Below are positions 29,696 through 38,154 of a stretch of DNA of 64,000 nt, one piece after another. A model generated the notes under the pieces. The model ran no database searches. It had not been told where the DNA came from and worked only from the letters and a program-made list of their open reading frames with translations. A program made the translations under genes and the position numbers. Each line of letters opens with the position of its first letter. The first letter of the stretch is position 1. The stretch is from Pseudomonadota bacterium (GTDB lineage: Bacteria; Pseudomonadota; Gammaproteobacteria; Burkholderiales; Burkholderiaceae_E). The stretch lies in contig CAUJHG010000029.1 in the NCBI GenBank assembly GCA_963204785.1, positions 44,811 through 108,810 on the forward strand, written 5' to 3'.

Positions 29696-30550
29696 TCATC
29701 CCTTGCGCAGAGGCGCCCCCGCGAACCAGTCGCGGATCCAGGGGTCGTCCACCGCGCGCACCGCATCCAGTGTACCGTCAGCGAGCACCCGGCCGCCGCC
29801 CAGCGCGATCACCCGGTCGGCGATTCCGGCCACGGTGTCGAGATCGTGCGTGACCACCAGCACCGTGATCCCGAGGTCGTCGCAGAGGAAGCGCAGCAGG
29901 CCGTCGAGCGAGCGGGCAGTGACCGGATCCAGCCCCGAGGTCGGTTCGTCGAGGAAGAGCAGCTCGGGCTCGAGCGCCAGCGCGCGGGCGATCGCAGCCC
30001 GCTTGCGCATGCCCCCGGAGAGCACGCTGGGCAGCTTGCGCGCCGCATCGGGCGGCAGCCCGGCCAGGGAGATCCGCAGCCCGACCAGCGCGTCGACCAT
30101 CGGCGCCGGCAGGTCGGTGTGCTCGCGCAGCGGCGTCGCGACATTGGCGGCGACGTCCAGCGAGGAGAACAGCGCGCCATCCTGGAACATCATGCCGAAG
30201 CGTCGACGCAGCGCGCGCAGCGCAGCCTCGTCGGCGGACCAGACATCGGTGCCGAGCAGGCGCACGCTGCCGGCGGTGGGCCGCTGCAGTCCGATCAGCT
30301 CGCGCAGCAGCACCGTCTTGCCGCTCCCGCTGCCGCCGATCAGCGCGACCAGCTCGCCACGCCGGATCCGGAACTGGACCCCGTCGTGGATCAGTTGCGC
30401 GCCGAAACGCGTGCGCAGGCCATCGACCTCGATGACCGGCGGCGCCCCGACACCATGCTGCCCGGCGGCGCTCCCCGTCGCCCCGGCTCCGGCGGCGGCC
30501 TTCGGTGCGTCATCGCTGCCCGGACGGGCCGCAGGCAGGGCCGCGCTCAC
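29696..30550 (-). CDS. MlaF-like ATPase of the MCE lipid transporter
   Basis: 284 aa from GTG 30550, which overlaps the permease stop (GTGA). The first about 35 residues are an Ala/Pro/Gly-rich tail absent from most MlaF proteins; the ATPase domain then begins VIEVDGLRTRFG. Walker A GGSGSGKT, Q-loop MMFQDGALF, signature LSGGMRKRAAIA, Walker B LLFLDEPTSGLD, switch VVTHDLD. SGGM-RKR after the signature is the MlaF pattern. It powers lipid movement through the permease and MCE protein encoded on either side. Confidence 0.9.
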   Translation of the reverse strand: MSAALPAARPGSDDAPKAAAGAGATGSAAGQHGVGAPPVIEVDGLRTRFGAQLIHDGVQFRIRRGELVALIGGSGSGKTVLLRELIGLQRPTAGSVRLLGTDVWSADEAALRALRRRFGMMFQDGALFSSLDVAANVATPLREHTDLPAPMVDALVGLRISLAGLPPDAARKLPSVLSGGMRKRAAIARALALEPELLFLDEPTSGLDPVTARSLDGLLRFLCDDLGITVLVVTHDLDTVAGIADRVIALGGGRVLADGTLDAVRAVDDPWIRDWFAGAPLRKG

Positions 30551-31683
30551 AGGCGGAGCTCCTGCAGCAGCACCGCGAACACTGCGTCGAGCAGGATCAC
30601 CGCGACGATGCACTGGACCACGGTCGAGGTGGTGTTCAGGCCGATCGCCCTGGTGTCGCGGCTGACGTCCAGCCCCATCCGGCAGCCGATCACGGCGATG
30701 AACAGCGCGAACGCGGGCGCCTTGGCCAGGCCGATCACGTAGTGCCGCACGGACAGCGCCGACTGCATCCGCTCCAGGAAGGTGGTCGGGGTGACTCCCA
30801 GCATCAGGTCCGCGACCGTCATCGCGCCAGCGAGGCCGGCAAGGTCGCCGACGAACACCAGCAGGGGCAGCGACAGGATCAGCGCCAGCACGCGCGGCAC
30901 CACCAGAACCTGCTCGGCCGACAGCCCCAGCGTGCGGATCGCGTCGATCTCCTGGGTCAGTTTCATCGTCCCGAGCTGCGCGGTGAAGGCCGCGCCAGAG
31001 CGCCCGGCGACGATCGTCGCGACGATGATCGGCCCGAACTCGCGGACCATTCCCAGCGCGACGCCATCGACCACGAAGATGTTGGCGCCGTACTTCTCCG
31101 CCTGCTGGCCAAGCAGGTAGGCGACGATGGTCCCGATCAGGAAAGTGACCAGCGACACCACCGGGATCGCGCTCACGCAGACCTCCCGGAACTGCGCGAA
31201 GAGCTCGCGCGACCGCAGGATCGACGGCCGCGCGAGCACGCGGGCGATCTCGACGAACACCAGCCCGAGGAAACCGAGGTGATCGGCGACCAGCCGTCCG
31301 AGCTCCACCGTCGCGCGCCCGAGACTGGCCAGCAGGCTGCGACCGCGCGGTGGCGTGACCGGCGCGATCGAAGGCAGCCGCGCGCGCACCAGTTCGACGA
31401 TCCGGCGGTGGCTGCCCGAGAAACCCTCGAGCCCGACGCGCGCGGGATCCAGGCCGACGCCCTCGAGGTGGCGCAGCAGCAGCAGCGCCGCGGCAGTGTC
31501 GATCGACACGAGGCCGCTGCCATCGATCACCAGCGCCGGCAGCCCTCCGGCTGCGGCCCGGGCGCGCAGCGCGAGCGCGCCCAGGGCGGCCTCGAGCGCC
31601 ACCAGTCGCGACAGCCGCCATTCACCGGACAGGCGCAGCTGCCAGCGCGTGGTCTCGATCAGCAGCCGGCAGTCGTCGGCCAT
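30547..31683 (-). CDS. MlaE-family permease with fused N-terminal STAS domain
   Basis: 378 aa. Residues 1-110 form a STAS domain (ALVIDGSGLVSIDTAAALLLLRHL), the role filled by the separate MlaB subunit in E. coli. Residues about 130-378 are an MlaE permease with VTFLIGTIVAYLLGQQAEKY, EFGPIIVATIVAGRSGAAFTA and EIDAIRTLGLS. It forms the inner-membrane channel of the MCE lipid transporter. First gene of the operon STAS-MlaE, MlaF, MlaD, lipoprotein, with all four joined by overlaps or a 7-bp gap. Confidence 0.9.
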   Translation of the reverse strand: MADDCRLLIETTRWQLRLSGEWRLSRLVALEAALGALALRARAAAGGLPALVIDGSGLVSIDTAAALLLLRHLEGVGLDPARVGLEGFSGSHRRIVELVRARLPSIAPVTPPRGRSLLASLGRATVELGRLVADHLGFLGLVFVEIARVLARPSILRSRELFAQFREVCVSAIPVVSLVTFLIGTIVAYLLGQQAEKYGANIFVVDGVALGMVREFGPIIVATIVAGRSGAAFTAQLGTMKLTQEIDAIRTLGLSAEQVLVVPRVLALILSLPLLVFVGDLAGLAGAMTVADLMLGVTPTTFLERMQSALSVRHYVIGLAKAPAFALFIAVIGCRMGLDVSRDTRAIGLNTTSTVVQCIVAVILLDAVFAVLLQELRL

Positions 31684-31735
31684 GCGCAGCGCTCGGCGAT
31701 CCGGTCGGGCTCGCGCCTTGGAGCGCGCACGCCGC

Positions 31736-32290
31736 TCAGCGGCCCCGCACGCCTGGCGGCGGCGGCGGCGGAATGCCCGGCGGCGGCGGCGGGGGCAGCG
31801 CCCCTCCGGAGCCCGACGCAGCCGGCGTCGACTGCCAGGAGGAAGCCCTGGACGAGCTGCTCAGCTGCCCCGAAACCGGCACCCGGTGGCCCTGTGCGTA
31901 CATGCACTGGACGTAGGCGTGGTCGTAGCGGCGCTGCATCTGCGCGGCCGAACTCTGCGAGGCTCCCGCCCCGGACATCGACCCGAGGACCAGTCCGCCG
32001 CCAGCGCCCACTGCCGCGCCGCGCGAACCGTCGATCGCCGCGCCTGCGAGCGCCCCGACCGCAGTGGCCACCGCGGCGCTGCGCACGCCGCTCGCGTCGG
32101 CCGCCTGCTGCGGCGAGACGCCGGACTGCTGCAGCGCATACTGCCGGCACATCGCATCGTCGACACGGAACTGCTCGAACGAGCGTCCGGTGCCCGGCAG
32201 CACCAGCATGCTCGGGCCGGTGGGGACCGAAGCGCAGGCTGCAAGGCCTGCAACGGCGCCGAGAATGCCGATCCGGAACATCGATTTCAT
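31736..32290 (-). CDS. Glycine-zipper lipoprotein with proline-rich tail
   Basis: 184 aa from ATG 32290, preceded by TGAGG; an ATG four codons upstream lacks a site. The signal ends in LAACAS (lipobox, Cys about residue 20). A glycine-zipper segment lies at about 80-112 (AVGALAGAAIDGSRGAAVGA and a following Gly-Ala run), flanked by two cysteines (DDAMCRQYAL and YVQCMYAQGH). The C terminus is two blocks of consecutive prolines separated by GI. It is probably an envelope lipoprotein with a membrane-inserting hairpin. No named function. Confidence 0.75.
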   Translation of the reverse strand: MKSMFRIGILGAVAGLAACASVPTGPSMLVLPGTGRSFEQFRVDDAMCRQYALQQSGVSPQQAADASGVRSAAVATAVGALAGAAIDGSRGAAVGAGGGLVLGSMSGAGASQSSAAQMQRRYDHAYVQCMYAQGHRVPVSGQLSSSSRASSWQSTPAASGSGGALPPPPPPGIPPPPPPGVRGR

Positions 32291-32306
32291 CTTCGACCTC
32301 ATGAGC

Positions 32307-32807
32307 TCAGGGCCGCGACGGCGAGGACTGCGGCGCCACCGGCTGCCAGCCGTCCGGACACTCGCGCACTTCCGGATAGTAGCCCTGCGGATCGCTGCAC
32401 CAGTACCACCAGCCCTGGCCAGGCGCAGCAGCCTGCGGGACGGGGGCGCCTTCGTCCGGGCCCCGCTCGATGTAGACCGGCGGCTGCGTGGGCACCGGCA
32501 CCACCGTGGTGTAGCCGGGCCCGTACCAGTAGGCCCCACCGTACCAGGGGATGCCGTGGTAGATCGGTGGCGCCCACAGCGGCATCGGCGCAAGGTACAG
32601 CCGCGGTCCACGGTAGCGGGCGTGTGGCGGAGCGTAGTGCCACGACGGCGGCCGGTGCGAATGCGACCGGTACTGTACCGCGACGCCGGGCGCGGCCAGG
32701 TGCACCCCGGCGCGGGCGCGCGGCCCATCGGCACGGGCGGCGCCAGCGGCCAGCGCGAGCACGACCACGGGCGCCGCGGCAAGTATCCCGACCAGGGTCC
32801 AACGCAT
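32307..32807 (-). CDS. Secreted Pro/Tyr/Trp-rich envelope protein
   Basis: 166 aa with a Sec signal (MRWTLVGILAAAPVVVLALA, then ARA/D). The mature chain is rich in Pro, Tyr, Trp and His, and ends in a two-cysteine motif WWYWCSDPQGYYPEVRECPD followed by GWQPV. This C-terminal motif recurs in small uncharacterised proteobacterial envelope proteins, and the two Cys could form a disulfide. It sits 16 bp upstream of the glycine-zipper lipoprotein on the same strand, so both are likely co-transcribed. Function unknown. Confidence 0.7.
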   Translation of the reverse strand: MRWTLVGILAAAPVVVLALAAGAARADGPRARAGVHLAAPGVAVQYRSHSHRPPSWHYAPPHARYRGPRLYLAPMPLWAPPIYHGIPWYGGAYWYGPGYTTVVPVPTQPPVYIERGPDEGAPVPQAAAPGQGWWYWCSDPQGYYPEVRECPDGWQPVAPQSSPSRP

Positions 32808-33055
32808 CTCCGACTCCCCATGAGACTTCCGGCGGCACCCGCCCGGCGGGCGCCCTCAGCCGATTGTCGCAGGAACCTGGGCGACGGACCGGGCGCGCGA
32901 CCCTGCGCTTACCATGCGTGGCAGTTGTTACAGATGGAAATGGGTGCGCACACGGCAGGCCGGGCAGGCCCCGCTGTGTGATCATCGCAGAAGCGGGCGC
33001 AGGGTGCGGCGGGGATGCCGCACCGATGGCGCTTCGCGCCAACGGAAGGGCCGGG

Positions 33056-34615
33056 ATGCGCCAACTCAACGGATACGACGCGAGCTTCGTCTACTCGGAC
33101 AGCCTGCACGCGAACTCCAACGTCACGCTGCTGCACATCTACGACCCCTCCACCGCACCCGGCGGACAGGCGAGCTTCGAGAGCATCCTCGCGCACATCG
33201 AACGCCGGCTCGACCGTTCGCCGGTCTTCCGCCAGAAACTGCTGCGGGTGCCGCTGGAGCTCGACTACCCGTACTGGGTCGAGGACGAGAACTTCGACCT
33301 CGAATACCACGTCCGGCACATCGCGCTGCCCCGACCGGGCGACTGGCGCCAGTTCTGCACGCAGGCGGCACGCATCCACGCGCGCCCGCTGGACCTGAGC
33401 CGCCCCCTGTGGGAGCTCTACGTCATCGAGGGCCTGGATGCGATCCTCGACCTGCCGCCGGGAAGCTTCGGGCTGCTGACGAAGGTCCACCACGCCGCGG
33501 TCGACGTCGAAGGCGGCAACGAGATCACGATGCTGCTGCACGACGAGACCCCGGAGCCGCCGCACGACGCACCGCCCGCGCCCTGGTTCCCCGAGCGCCC
33601 GCCGGGGCGGCTGGCGCTGGCCTGCCGCGGCGCGCTGCACTCGCTGCTCTCGCCGCTGCGCATCGCCCGCCCGCTCACGCGGGCGCTCGCGCAGCTGGCG
33701 CCCACCGCCTGGAGCCTGGCCAGCGACGCGGTGCTGCGCCCGCAGCGCATGCCCGCCACCCGCTTCAACAGCGTCGTCTCCCCGCACCGGGTGTTCGAGA
33801 CGCGACGCTTCGAGCTCGCCGAATTCCGGCGCATCCGGACGCTGGTGCCCGGTGCGCGCGTCAGCGACGCGGTGGTCGCGGTGTGCGCCGGCGGCCTGCG
33901 CCGCTACCTGCAGGCGCACGGCGAACTTCCCGAGGCCAGCCTGTCGGCGATGGGGCCGGTGGTCATGCGCGAGACCGACCCGCGCAGGGGCCGCCCGGAA
34001 ATGTCGTGGCTGCGCATCCCGCTGGGAACGGACATCGAGGATCCGGTGCGCCGGCTCGCCTTCATCCATGAGCAGACCGCCTCCTCGGCCACCCTGGCCG
34101 AGTCGATCAGCGCGCGCGAGTTCGCAGCGATCGGAATGCACGCGCCGGCCGCCGCGCTCGCGCTGACCAGCCGGATGATCGCGCGCGCCGCGCAGGGAAT
34201 CGGCCGGCGCGCGCCGCTGGCCAGCTGCACGATCACAAACGTGCCCGGGCCGTCGCAGCCGCTCTACCTGATCGGGGCCCGGATGACCTACTTCTCGGCG
34301 ATCATGCCGATCAGCGACGGCATGGGGCTGGTGTTCGCAGTGACCAGCTACGACGGCCGGATCATCGTGTCGCCCACCGCCTGCCGCGAGCAGATGCCCG
34401 ATCCGGAGTTCTTCGCACAATGCGTGCGCGACAGCTTCCAGGAGCTGCTCGCGCTTGCCGACGCACGGGCGCGGCCGCGCAAGCTCAGATCGGCAGCGCC
34501 TCGTGCGCGAGCGTCCGGTGCAGCAGCCCCGCCACGCCCTCGGGCACGTAAGGCTTCCACTGCCCCTCGGGCTGGGCAAGCCGGCCGGCGACGATCCGCA
34601 GCACCAGCGCGTTGA
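33056..34615 (+). CDS. Wax ester synthase/diacylglycerol acyltransferase (WS/DGAT) family
   Basis: 519 aa; ATG 33056 with GGAAGGG upstream. The N-terminal domain starts MRQLNGYDASFVY and has RPLWELYVIEGL. The acyltransferase motif HHxxxDG is present as HHAAVDV (about residue 146): the two His and the Asp are kept, but Gly is replaced by Val. The C-terminal DUF1298 region has SCTITNVPGP and SYDGRIIVSP. These enzymes acylate alcohols or diacylglycerol with acyl-CoA for storage lipid. The last about 45 residues are an Arg/Ala/Pro run coded antisense to the hydrolase gene, and may be read-through tail rather than functional protein. Confidence 0.83.
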   Translation: MRQLNGYDASFVYSDSLHANSNVTLLHIYDPSTAPGGQASFESILAHIERRLDRSPVFRQKLLRVPLELDYPYWVEDENFDLEYHVRHIALPRPGDWRQFCTQAARIHARPLDLSRPLWELYVIEGLDAILDLPPGSFGLLTKVHHAAVDVEGGNEITMLLHDETPEPPHDAPPAPWFPERPPGRLALACRGALHSLLSPLRIARPLTRALAQLAPTAWSLASDAVLRPQRMPATRFNSVVSPHRVFETRRFELAEFRRIRTLVPGARVSDAVVAVCAGGLRRYLQAHGELPEASLSAMGPVVMRETDPRRGRPEMSWLRIPLGTDIEDPVRRLAFIHEQTASSATLAESISAREFAAIGMHAPAAALALTSRMIARAAQGIGRRAPLASCTITNVPGPSQPLYLIGARMTYFSAIMPISDGMGLVFAVTSYDGRIIVSPTACREQMPDPEFFAQCVRDSFQELLALADARARPRKLRSAAPRARASGAAAPPRPRARKASTAPRAGQAGRRRSAAPAR

Positions 34616-35291
34616 AGCCCAGGCCCAGGTGGCTGCCCGGCACGCGGATGTTCTCGTGCATCGCCGGATCGCCGTCCAGGGTGGCTTCCTGCGGCGGCAC
34701 CACGCCGTCGCTCAGCGAGAACAGGCAGCTCGTGGGCACCGGCGGGCGCTCGCGCAGCTTCTTCGCGCGCGGCTGCGACGCATGCGCGACCGGCCCCATC
34801 GGGTGGGCCACCAGCCGGTACAGCGCCTTGACCAGCCTGGGCGACGCGCTGCCGGCGGGATCGACCGACACCGGACTGCCCAGCGTGATCAGCGTGCGCA
34901 CGCACTCCGGCGCCTGGTGCACCGCGTACAGCCCGAAGACCCCGCCCAGGCTCCAGCCGACCAGGCTCACCCTGCGGCCGCTGCGGTGGTGCATGTAGCG
35001 CAGCTTCTGTTCGAGCGCGTTCGCGTGCTTGCGCTGGAAGCCGACGTTGCGCCCGAAGCCCCAGGTCTCGACCGCGTAGCCGCGCGACTTCAGGAACACC
35101 TTCAGGCCGAGCAGCGAGCCCTCGTCGCCCATGAACCCGGGCAGCAGCAGCACCGGGTGCCCGTCGCCGCGCGGCGCCGTCATCAGCATCGGCAGGCTCC
35201 AGGGAAGCAGCGCGATCTCGGCGATCGCGCGGGGCTCGATCGCCGAGAAGAGCCGGTGCGGCGGGCCGCGGTGGGTGTGCCGTGTCGTCAT
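34485..35291 (-). CDS. Alpha/beta hydrolase (lipase/esterase-like)
   Basis: 268 aa. The fold begins HPVLLLPGFMGDEGSL (oxyanion region, about residue 45). Nucleophile elbow GWSLGG (about residue 112), acid in SLSDGVVPP (about residue 198), His in PGSHLGLGFN (about residue 223). The pattern resembles hydrolases that accompany WS/DGAT genes. It likely cleaves an ester; the substrate is not known. It converges with the WS/DGAT gene, the two coding regions overlapping by 131 bp. Confidence 0.82.
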   Translation of the reverse strand: MTTRHTHRGPPHRLFSAIEPRAIAEIALLPWSLPMLMTAPRGDGHPVLLLPGFMGDEGSLLGLKVFLKSRGYAVETWGFGRNVGFQRKHANALEQKLRYMHHRSGRRVSLVGWSLGGVFGLYAVHQAPECVRTLITLGSPVSVDPAGSASPRLVKALYRLVAHPMGPVAHASQPRAKKLRERPPVPTSCLFSLSDGVVPPQEATLDGDPAMHENIRVPGSHLGLGFNALVLRIVAGRLAQPEGQWKPYVPEGVAGLLHRTLAHEALPI

Positions 35292-35421
35292 GTGGGGGCG
35301 AATCTAGCACGATGCCGGGCCAACGGCGCCTGCCCGCTGCGCCCCCGCAGCGCCCCGGTTCGACCCGGGCAGCGGCGCCGGTCCGGGCCGAAGCCGGCAC
35401 TCCTTGCGCAGCGGCAGGCGC

Positions 35422-36936
35422 TCATTCGTAGACCAGGCTTCCGTCGTCGAGATCGGCGGCGGGCAGGTCGCCGCGGTCGTTCCAGTAGTCCTGCGTGTGG
35501 CGCCAGGGGAGGCGATCGCCCTGCTTGGGCATCAGGTGCATTCCGCGCTGGACGTAGCCCGGATTGAAGTTCTCCAGGTCGAACCAGGGCTTGAGGCTCA
35601 TTTCCCGGTCCTGCGGGCGCAGCCGCGGCGTGACCTGCGTCGCGCCGCGTGCGTCCATGTGGCGCAGCAGCCGGCACACGAAGTCGGAGATCAGGTCGGC
35701 GCGCAGCGTCCAGCTCGCGCGGAAGTAGCCGAACACCCAGGCCATGTTGGGGACGCCGGTGAACATCGTCGCGTGCCAGGTGACCGTGTCGTGGAACTCC
35801 AGCGGGCGTCCGTCGATCGTGAACGCGATGTCGCCGAGCACGCACAGGTCGAAGCCGGTGGCAGTGACCACCACGTCCGCCTCGAGCCGGTCGCCGGATT
35901 TCAGCCGGATCCCGGTCTCGGTGAAACCATCGATCTCGTCGGTCACCACCGAGGCGTGGCCCTCGCGCACCGCCCGGAACAGGTCGGCGTCGGGAACGAA
36001 GGCGATCCGCTGGCGCCAGGGCTGGTAGCGCGGCGTGAAGTGCCTGTCGACGTCGACCTCGGGGGGCAGTTGCGCGCGCACCCCTGCGATCAGGTCCCGC
36101 GCGAGCGCCTCGGGCTCGCTGAACGAACGCTGCACCAGCGCCGCCTGGTCGGCCAGCACCTTGCGACGGACGATCTCGTGGATCCACTCCTCGGGGATCT
36201 CGAGCCCGCGCAGCATGTCGGCGAGCTCGTTGGCGTTGCGCCCGGTGATGAAGTAGGTGGGCGAGCGCTGCAGCAGCGTCACGTGCGCGCACTTGCCGGC
36301 GATCGCCGGCACCAGGGTGGCGGCGGTGGCCCCCGAGCCGATCACGACGACGCGCTTGCCGGCGAGGTCGAGATCCTCGGGCCAGGTCTGCGGATGGACG
36401 ATGCGTCCGCCGAAGCGATCCATTCCGGGCCATTCGGGAGTGAAGCCCCGTTCGTGCCGGTAGTAGCCCTGGCACATCCAGAGGAAGCCGGCCGAGAAGC
36501 GCAGCTGCTCGCCGGTGTCGGTGCGGGTGGCCTCGATCGTCCAGCGGCGGTTCTCGGACGACCAGGATGCCGAGCTGATCCGGTGCCGGTAGCGGATGTG
36601 GCGGCCGAGGTCGTTCTCCTCGATCACCTCGCCCATGTACCTGCGGATCTCCCGGGCGGTGGCGATCGGCGTTCCGGTCCAGGGCTTGAAGCGATAGCCG
36701 AAGGTGTAGAGATCGCTGTCGGAGCGGATCCCCGGATAGCGGTGCGTGAGCCAGGTGCCGCCGAAATCCTCCTGGGCGTCGAGGACCACGAAGCTCTTGT
36801 CCGGGCACTCGGTGCGCAGGTGGAAGGCGGCGCCGATGCCGGAGATCCCGGCGCCGACGATCAGGACGTCGAAGTGTTCGGTGTGCGCGGTCCGCTCGAT
36901 CTCGCGAGTCTCGGCGCTGGCTGCTCTGTTCTCCAT
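35422..36936 (-). CDS. Flavin-containing monooxygenase, Baeyer-Villiger type
   Basis: 504 aa; ATG 36936 with GAGGAGAG upstream. FAD motif VGAGISGIGAAFHL at about residue 25, GGTWLTHRYPGIRSDS following. The Baeyer-Villiger-like fingerprint F-x-G-x3-H-x3-W-P is present as FGGRIVHPQTWPED (about residue 165). NADPH motif IGSGATAATLVPA at about residue 190. TATGFD near residue 320 closes the NADPH domain. It inserts oxygen into ketones or oxidises heteroatoms with NADPH and FAD. The VOC gene lies 70 bp upstream on the same strand. Natural substrate unknown. Confidence 0.87.
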   Translation of the reverse strand: MENRAASAETREIERTAHTEHFDVLIVGAGISGIGAAFHLRTECPDKSFVVLDAQEDFGGTWLTHRYPGIRSDSDLYTFGYRFKPWTGTPIATAREIRRYMGEVIEENDLGRHIRYRHRISSASWSSENRRWTIEATRTDTGEQLRFSAGFLWMCQGYYRHERGFTPEWPGMDRFGGRIVHPQTWPEDLDLAGKRVVVIGSGATAATLVPAIAGKCAHVTLLQRSPTYFITGRNANELADMLRGLEIPEEWIHEIVRRKVLADQAALVQRSFSEPEALARDLIAGVRAQLPPEVDVDRHFTPRYQPWRQRIAFVPDADLFRAVREGHASVVTDEIDGFTETGIRLKSGDRLEADVVVTATGFDLCVLGDIAFTIDGRPLEFHDTVTWHATMFTGVPNMAWVFGYFRASWTLRADLISDFVCRLLRHMDARGATQVTPRLRPQDREMSLKPWFDLENFNPGYVQRGMHLMPKQGDRLPWRHTQDYWNDRGDLPAADLDDGSLVYE

Positions 36937-37006
36937 CTGTCTCCTCTCCTCATCGGTGCAAGGGGCGTCGGCTGCCGCGCCGCCGCAGCGCGCCGCAGCC
37001 GCGTGC

Positions 37007-37798
37007 CTAGGGACCGGCGCTGCCCTGTGCCTGTCGGGGAACGAAGCGCATCCCGGCAATGTGCACCCCGTCGCGATCGATCCGCAGCCCGTGGCGCCGG
37101 GCCGCATCGAGCACCCCGGCAGGATCGGCGACCTCGACCCAGGCGCTCGCCAGGTGTTCCGCAGTGCCGGCGGGAGCCTGGGCGAAGCGCACCGCACCGA
37201 GGTCGAAGTCGATCCTCGGCAGGCCGCCCTCCTCGCGCAGCGCGCGGTCGGTCAGTCGCGACCAGTGCGCGGCCAGCCCCGCCGCATCGGGGCTCTCGAC
37301 CTCGATCAGCGGAATCCCGCTGACCCGGTCCAGCCGCTGCCAGCGGCGCCAGTGATCGCCCGCCGGGTGATAGGGGCCGTCGAGGTCGCGGCCGCCTTCG
37401 GTGCGGTCGAACTCGAGCATCGTCGCGCGGCAGTCACGCGGGTGCAGCTGGCTTCCCCAGAAACCGGGATAGTCGAGCGTGTGCGCGATCCGCACGCCGA
37501 GACTCTCGGCCAGCGCGCGCCGGCGCTGCGGGTCGCTGCAGTCGAAGATCGCCATGTAGCCACCGACCCCGCCGGAACGCTCGATGAAACGGCCCGCGGC
37601 AGTCCCCTCGCGGGTGGGCGCGACGATCTCCAGGAAGGCGTGGCCGAACACGAAGAGCGCGTTCTCCAGGCCGTACTTCCCCACGTTCGGGTCGCGATGA
37701 CAGACATCGACCCCGAAGACCGCGCGCACCGCCTCCACTGCGGGTTCGAGCTCGGGGGCTGCGAGGCAGATCTGCCTCAGGTCGAGCCAGGCCTCCAT
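37007..37798 (-). CDS. VOC (glyoxalase/dioxygenase-fold) family protein
   Basis: 263 aa. The N-terminal half (DLRQICLAAPELEPAVEAVR, then GLENALFVFGHAFLEIVAPT) has the beta-alpha-beta-beta-beta repeat of glyoxalase-like domains. The C-terminal half (SGIPLIEVESPD...VEVADPAGVLDAARRHGL) looks like a second repeat. Candidate metal ligands are His and Glu residues, but no complete set is obvious. Its position before the monooxygenase gene suggests joint action on a small organic substrate. The start follows a short upstream reading frame by one base. Confidence 0.7.
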   Translation of the reverse strand: MEAWLDLRQICLAAPELEPAVEAVRAVFGVDVCHRDPNVGKYGLENALFVFGHAFLEIVAPTREGTAAGRFIERSGGVGGYMAIFDCSDPQRRRALAESLGVRIAHTLDYPGFWGSQLHPRDCRATMLEFDRTEGGRDLDGPYHPAGDHWRRWQRLDRVSGIPLIEVESPDAAGLAAHWSRLTDRALREEGGLPRIDFDLGAVRFAQAPAGTAEHLASAWVEVADPAGVLDAARRHGLRIDRDGVHIAGMRFVPRQAQGSAGP

Positions 37799-37799
37799 C

Positions 37800-37943
37800 T
37801 CAGGGCTCCCCGGGCATCGGCGGATGGCCGGTCGACGGCAGCCGGGGGCCGTCGACGCGCTCCTGGTGGATCACTTCCTTCACCTGCTCCATCGGCGGAA
37901 TCTCCCATGCGCCCGTTCGGCGCGCGCCAGCCCCTGCGGCCAT
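37800..37943 (-). CDS. Possible short ORF (47 aa) upstream of the VOC gene
   Basis: ATG 37943 opens a 47-aa frame ending PPMPGEP one base before the VOC gene start; a shorter version could begin at 37892. The middle reads WEIPPMEQVKEVIHQERVDG, which is not simple GC-rich filler. The GGGGAG near its end would serve as ribosome site for the VOC gene. I do not recognise a family and no clear ribosome site precedes 37943. It may be a small protein, a leader peptide, or chance. Confidence 0.25.
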   Translation of the reverse strand: MAAGAGARRTGAWEIPPMEQVKEVIHQERVDGPRLPSTGHPPMPGEP

Positions 37944-38154
37944 CAGGGACAGTCTAGGGCGCACCCTGGCGCTTGTCGACGCGGCACGGTCCGCTGCGGA
38001 CCGGATCGACGACAGGCGGCGCGCACGGCTGTCCGGTTTCGCGTCGGCGCCCGAGTCCGGGGCACCCCGTCGGCGCGACTGCGGTTAGCATGCGCGGATT
38101 CCGACCCTCTGCGGCAGGGCCGCAAGGCTGGCCCTGCACCGACCCCGACCCGAG

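Noticed and set aside
31700..31800. GGC/CGG repeat run resembling a CRISPR or microsatellite element
   Set aside because: It encodes the polyproline tail of the glycine-zipper lipoprotein; there are no repeat-spacer units.
36937..37197. Extension of the monooxygenase upstream into the VOC gene
   Set aside because: The ATG at 36936 has a strong ribosome site and gives the normal family N terminus; the extra residues are antisense-like filler within the VOC coding region.
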